Shown: one piece after another, positions 16,189 through 18,567 of the stretch
How positions within the stretch are numbered: position 1 is the stretch's first letter
How the letters are laid out: the number at the start of each line of letters is the position of its first letter
Source of the DNA: Clostridium sp. AF27-2AA
GTDB lineage: Bacteria > Bacillota > Clostridia > Lachnospirales > Lachnospiraceae
Reading direction: 5' to 3'
NCBI RefSeq assembly: GCF_003478505.1
Contig: NZ_QUFI01000050.1
Coordinates: 1 to 18,567 of the forward strand
Length of the DNA stretch: 18,567 nucleotides
The notes under the pieces: generated by a model
Seen by the model: only the letters and a program-made list of their open reading frames with translations
Databases searched by the model: none
What the model was told of the DNA's origin: nothing
Position numbers and translations under genes: made by a program

Positions 16189-17541
16189 ATGACAAATGAT
16201 ATGACACGGGGCAATCCCGTGCGCCTGATCCTGGCATTTATGATTCCGACTTATCTCGGAAATATTTTCCAGCAGTTTTACAATCTGGTAGATTCCGTGG
16301 TGGCTGGCCGTTATATTGGCGTTAACGCGCTGGCAGCCATCGGAAGTACCACATCCCTGATCTTTCTGGTGACCGGATGGCTTCAGGGAATTACCAGTGG
16401 ATTTTCCATCATGGTAGCCCAGAGCTTTGGCGCGAAGGACTACCATCAGATGCGCCGCTATGTGGCAATGTCGGTGTATCTGTGCGTGGCCTTTGTGGTG
16501 GTCATGACTGCGGGACTTATGATTTTTAATGTACCGATCCTCCGGCTTATGAACACACCGGACGAGATCATCGGACAGACAGCAGCCTACATGGGCATTA
16601 TTTACGCAGGCCTCTGTGTGACAGCGGCTTACAATGCCTTTGCCGCAGTGCTGCGGGCTCTGGGCGACGGACGTTCCCCCTTATATTTTCTGATCATTTC
16701 CGCAGTGATCAATGCAGGGCTGGATGTGCTGTTCATTGTGAAATTTCACATGGGAGTGGAGGGCTGCGCATACGCGACGGTCATTGCCCAGGGAATTTCC
16801 GCACTGCTGTGTCTGGTCTATATCATTCAGAAGTTCGATATTCTCAAGCTTCAGAAGACGGATTTCGCGCCGGATGTTTCCATGATGCAGCGTCTGTTGT
16901 CCATTGGTGTGCCGATGGGACTGCAGTTTTCCATTACTGCCATCGGAACCATCATTGTACAGAGCGCCATTAATGTGTTCGGCGCGGATTATATCGCGGG
17001 CTACGCGGCAGCCGGAAAGCTGCAGAACATGGTCAATACCATTTTCATTGCTTTCGGCGCAACGATAGCAACTTATGTGGGACAGAACCGCGGCGCGGGC
17101 CGTCTGGACCGGGTGCGCCAGGGCGTAAAGGATACCCAGATCATGATCCTGATCGCGGCAGCGGCATTCTTCCTGATCATTCATTTCCTGGCAGGGAAGC
17201 TGACACTGATCTTTGTGGACAGCTCCAAGACCGTGGTCATCGACGCGGCCAATCAGTATTTTAAGACTGTATCCTGGTGTTATCCGTTTCTGGGCAGCAT
17301 TTTCCTTTACCGGAACGCGCTTCAGGGAATGGGATATGGTCTGGTACCGATGCTCGGCGGTGTGTTTGAACTGATGGCGAGAGCCGGAGTGGTTGCGCTG
17401 GTGCTGCACCTGGGCGGCGGATTTGTGCAAACCTGTCTGTCTGATCCAGCAGCCTGGATCTCCGCACTGATCCCGCTGATTCCGTATTATTTTTATAAAA
17501 TGCGGCAGTATTCTTTACAGGAGTCAAAAAAAGTGCTATAG
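16189..17541 (+). CDS. MATE-family multidrug/metabolite exporter
   Basis: The protein has 450 residues and the usual twelve hydrophobic segments in two similar halves. The opening TRGNPVRLILAFMIPTYLGN, then FQQFYNLVDSVVAGRYIGVNALAAIG, is the hallmark of the NorM/DinF-type family. The second half shows the matching GVPMGLQFSITAIGT and GYAAAGKLQNM. Such proteins export cationic compounds using a Na+ or H+ gradient; the substrate is unknown. AGGAG nine nt upstream supports the start. It is the second gene of the operon with the YfcC carrier. Its last codons and TAG stop (17539-17541) overlap the promoter of the folT unit, and no terminator with a T-run follows. Confidence 0.94.
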   Translation: MTNDMTRGNPVRLILAFMIPTYLGNIFQQFYNLVDSVVAGRYIGVNALAAIGSTTSLIFLVTGWLQGITSGFSIMVAQSFGAKDYHQMRRYVAMSVYLCVAFVVVMTAGLMIFNVPILRLMNTPDEIIGQTAAYMGIIYAGLCVTAAYNAFAAVLRALGDGRSPLYFLIISAVINAGLDVLFIVKFHMGVEGCAYATVIAQGISALLCLVYIIQKFDILKLQKTDFAPDVSMMQRLLSIGVPMGLQFSITAIGTIIVQSAINVFGADYIAGYAAAGKLQNMVNTIFIAFGATIATYVGQNRGAGRLDRVRQGVKDTQIMILIAAAAFFLIIHFLAGKLTLIFVDSSKTVVIDAANQYFKTVSWCYPFLGSIFLYRNALQGMGYGLVPMLGGVFELMARAGVVALVLHLGGGFVQTCLSDPAAWISALIPLIPYYFYKMRQYSLQESKKVL

Positions 17542-17542
17542 T
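17514..17542 (+). promoter_or_regulatory. Promoter of the THF riboswitch-folT unit, inside the MATE gene end
   Basis: TTTACA (17514-17519), a 17-nt spacer and TATAGT (17537-17542) preceded by TGC (17534-17536). The -10 overlaps the MATE stop codon. The predicted start is near 17549, about 50 nt before the aptamer, next to a small hairpin CTCGCA/TGCGAG (17545-17564). Confidence 0.7.
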
Positions 17543-17601
17543 AACTCGCAACGGCAGCTGCGAGAGCAGTTTGGGCGGTACACCAAAATAAAATACAGAA
17601 A

Positions 17602-17707
17602 GCAGAGTAGGTCTGTGTGCGTTAAGTGCCAGCCGGACAGGGAGTTGCCGGCAGGACGAAGAAACTGAAAACAGCAGTTTCGCGGTGCACGGACCGCATC
17701 CCGCTGC
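17602..17707 (+). ncRNA. Tetrahydrofolate (THF-I) riboswitch aptamer
   Basis: The conserved core is easily read: GTAGG, then GCGTTAAGTGCC, GGGAGTTGCCGGC, GGACGAA, GCGGTG and CCGCATCCCGC. P1 pairs GCAG (17602-17605) with CTGC (17704-17707). P2 pairs GGTCTGTG (17610-17617) with CACGGACC (17688-17695). The arm GCCGG/CCGGC (17632-17636 with 17648-17652) and a perfect 7-bp arm GAAACTG/CAGTTTC (17661-17681) complete the fold. This class binds reduced folates and normally lowers expression of folate-uptake or folate-synthesis genes. The gene directly downstream is a folate transporter S component, matching the known association. Confidence 0.95.
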
Positions 17708-17719
17708 GAAGAGGATATG

Positions 17720-17765
17720 ATTATCTCCTTTGTAGTAGAGAATTCTGCAAAGGAGGTAATTTTTT
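17720..17765 (+). terminator. THF riboswitch expression platform: terminator-like hairpin that also hides the ribosome-binding site
   Basis: Arms 17720-17735 and 17745-17760 form 16 continuous pairs (14 Watson-Crick, two G-U) with a 9-nt loop, followed by T5 that runs straight into the folT ATG. The right arm contains AGGAGG (17751-17756), the folT ribosome-binding site, so the stem would block ribosomes even if it did not stop polymerase. A competing small hairpin, GAGGATA with TATCTC (17711-17727), would free the site. Confidence 0.8.
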
Positions 17766-18338
17766 ATGAAGAAATTTACAGCTTTGTTCACGGATTCCTT
17801 AGAAGAATTGAAGCACGTTAACACAGTCACGGTCATGGCTATGTTTGCGGCCATCTCGGTGGTGCTGGGGTACTTCACCCTGGTACTTGGTGATTACTTA
17901 AAGATTGGTTTTTCCACTATTGCCAACCAGTTCGTATACTATCTGTTCGGTCCGGTGGTGGGCGGCCTGTTTGGCGGTGCCCTTGATATCTTAAAGTATA
18001 TCATCCGTCCGACCGGCGCGTATTTCCCGGGCTTTACCCTCGGAGCCATGATTGGCGGCGTCCTCTACGGCTGCTTTCTCTACAGGCGTCCGATCAGCTT
18101 CCTCCGGGTCCTTGCAGCAGAACTTACCGTATCCGTCATCTGCAATATGCTCCTCGGAACCCTGTGGCTGAGCGTGCTCTACGGAAAAGGATTCCTGGCG
18201 CTGCTGCCGATGCGGGTACTCAAAAACCTCATCATGTGGCCAGTCAATTCCATGCTGTTCTACACCATCGGAAAGACCATGGAGGCATCCGGAGTGTTCC
18301 GCCTGCTGAAAACCGGAGGACGCAAAGTACTTCTATAA
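17766..18338 (+). CDS. folT: Folate ECF transporter S component
   Basis: The protein has 190 residues with about six hydrophobic segments, the standard size of an energy-coupling-factor substrate-binding subunit. It would capture folates and dock on a shared EcfT-EcfA-EcfA' module encoded elsewhere. After a short amphipathic start (MKKFTALFTDSLEEL), the AMFAAISVVLGYFTL helix and the segment IGFSTIANQFVYYLFGPVVGG match the FolT group, as does the Gly-rich FTLGAMIGGVLYG, probably a helix that contacts the EcfT subunit. The assignment rests on this pattern and on the THF riboswitch just upstream, which alone makes a folate role likely. AGGAGG nine nt upstream fixes the start. No ECF module genes are in the window. 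Confidence 0.92.
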   Translation: MKKFTALFTDSLEELKHVNTVTVMAMFAAISVVLGYFTLVLGDYLKIGFSTIANQFVYYLFGPVVGGLFGGALDILKYIIRPTGAYFPGFTLGAMIGGVLYGCFLYRRPISFLRVLAAELTVSVICNMLLGTLWLSVLYGKGFLALLPMRVLKNLIMWPVNSMLFYTIGKTMEASGVFRLLKTGGRKVLL

Positions 18339-18346
18339 AAATTTAA

Positions 18347-18561
18347 GAGCGTACAGCACTACAGGTCCGAAGCCGGTAATCCCGGCATACCGCTGCGCGA
18401 AATATGGGTATTGTGTTCGGACGATGCAGCTGACAGATGTTTGCGGATAGTCGGACAAGACGTCCGCCTCCCTCAAACACCAGTCGCTGCATAGCCGGAC
18501 ACGTATACCCATATTTATGCTCCGCGGAATGCCGGGATTACCGGCTTCTGCTGTATTGCTC
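18347..18561. repeat. Long imperfect inverted repeat able to form a 215-nt hairpin, origin unknown
   Basis: The sequence after folT folds back on itself almost throughout. From outside inward the pairs are: GAGC (18347-18350 with 18558-18561); TACAGCA (18352-18358 with 18549-18555); a perfect 20-bp stem (18369-18388 with 18529-18548); CCGC/GCGG (18390-18393 with 18524-18527); a perfect 12-bp stem AAATATGGGTAT (18400-18411 with 18505-18516); GTGTTCGG/CCGGACAC (18413-18420 with 18495-18502); ATGCAGC/GCTGCAT (18424-18430 with 18486-18492); TGTTTG/CAAACA (18438-18443 with 18474-18479); and CGGAC/GTCCG (18452-18466) closing a 5-nt loop. There is a 10-nt bulge at 18359-18368. There is no T-run after it and no coding frame that I trust. 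It could be a MITE, a structured RNA or part of an element continuing past the window end. Confidence 0.75.
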
Positions 18562-18567
18562 CCGCTA

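Noticed and set aside
16681..17430. 249-codon minus-strand open frame inside the MATE gene
   Set aside because: It has low-complexity His/Gln/Asp-rich composition, no ribosome-binding context or family resemblance, and is explained by codon choice on the coding strand.
17545..17564. CTCGCA/TGCGAG hairpin as terminator of the MATE operon
   Set aside because: It has only six pairs and no T-run, and it sits at the predicted transcription start of the folT unit.

Overview
The window (about 50% GC) looks like chromosome from a Gram-positive anaerobe of the Lachnospiraceae / Clostridium cluster XIVa. The main grounds are: a 875-residue pyruvate phosphate dikinase whose catalytic His falls at residue 455, as in the Clostridium symbiosum enzyme; a single-chain dimeric-type glycyl-tRNA synthetase; a cytosolic M16C (PreP-like) peptidase next to era and recO; an ECF folate S component behind a tetrahydrofolate riboswitch; and a Cys-rich PAS/GGDEF/HD-GYP protein. 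The assignment is by resemblance only. Every gene I accept is on the + strand.

Region 1 (46-5673) is a probable operon: a YdcF/DUF218 membrane protein, an M16C zinc peptidase, Era and RecO, with gaps of 36, 22 and 8 nt after the first three genes. A 133-bp MITE-like element (5675-5807) sits exactly at the recO stop codon. It has 16-bp imperfect terminal inverted repeats and a perfect 8-bp flanking duplication. The duplication itself preserves the recO stop.

Region 2 (5848-9074) starts with a near-consensus promoter and a foldable leader. It runs through a small lipoprotein of unknown function, glycyl-tRNA synthetase and a MobA-MobB fusion for molybdenum-cofactor nucleotide attachment. Only 15 nt and 1 nt separate the genes. 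No T-box is visible before glyS.

Region 3 (9075-12052) is ppdK as a single unit, with an upstream 16-bp palindrome, an extended -10 promoter and a strong terminator. Region 4 (12074-14569) is a two-gene signalling unit: a free Hpt protein followed by a 657-residue PAS-GGDEF-REC-HD-GYP protein that carries both cyclic-di-GMP synthase and hydrolase domains. It has its own promoter and terminator.

Region 5 (14572-17541) is a YfcC-family carrier and a MATE exporter under a strong promoter. Region 6 (17514-18338) is folT. Its promoter lies inside the end of the MATE gene, and a THF riboswitch feeds a 16-bp hairpin that is both terminator-like and masks the Shine-Dalgarno. The window ends with an unexplained, almost continuously paired 215-nt hairpin (18347-18561).

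The genes are mostly housekeeping. The least ordinary features are the MITE at recO, the 215-nt hairpin after folT, the Hpt/c-di-GMP module and the THF switch with its putative expression platform. I found no defence system, CRISPR array, tRNA, rRNA or complete transposase gene.
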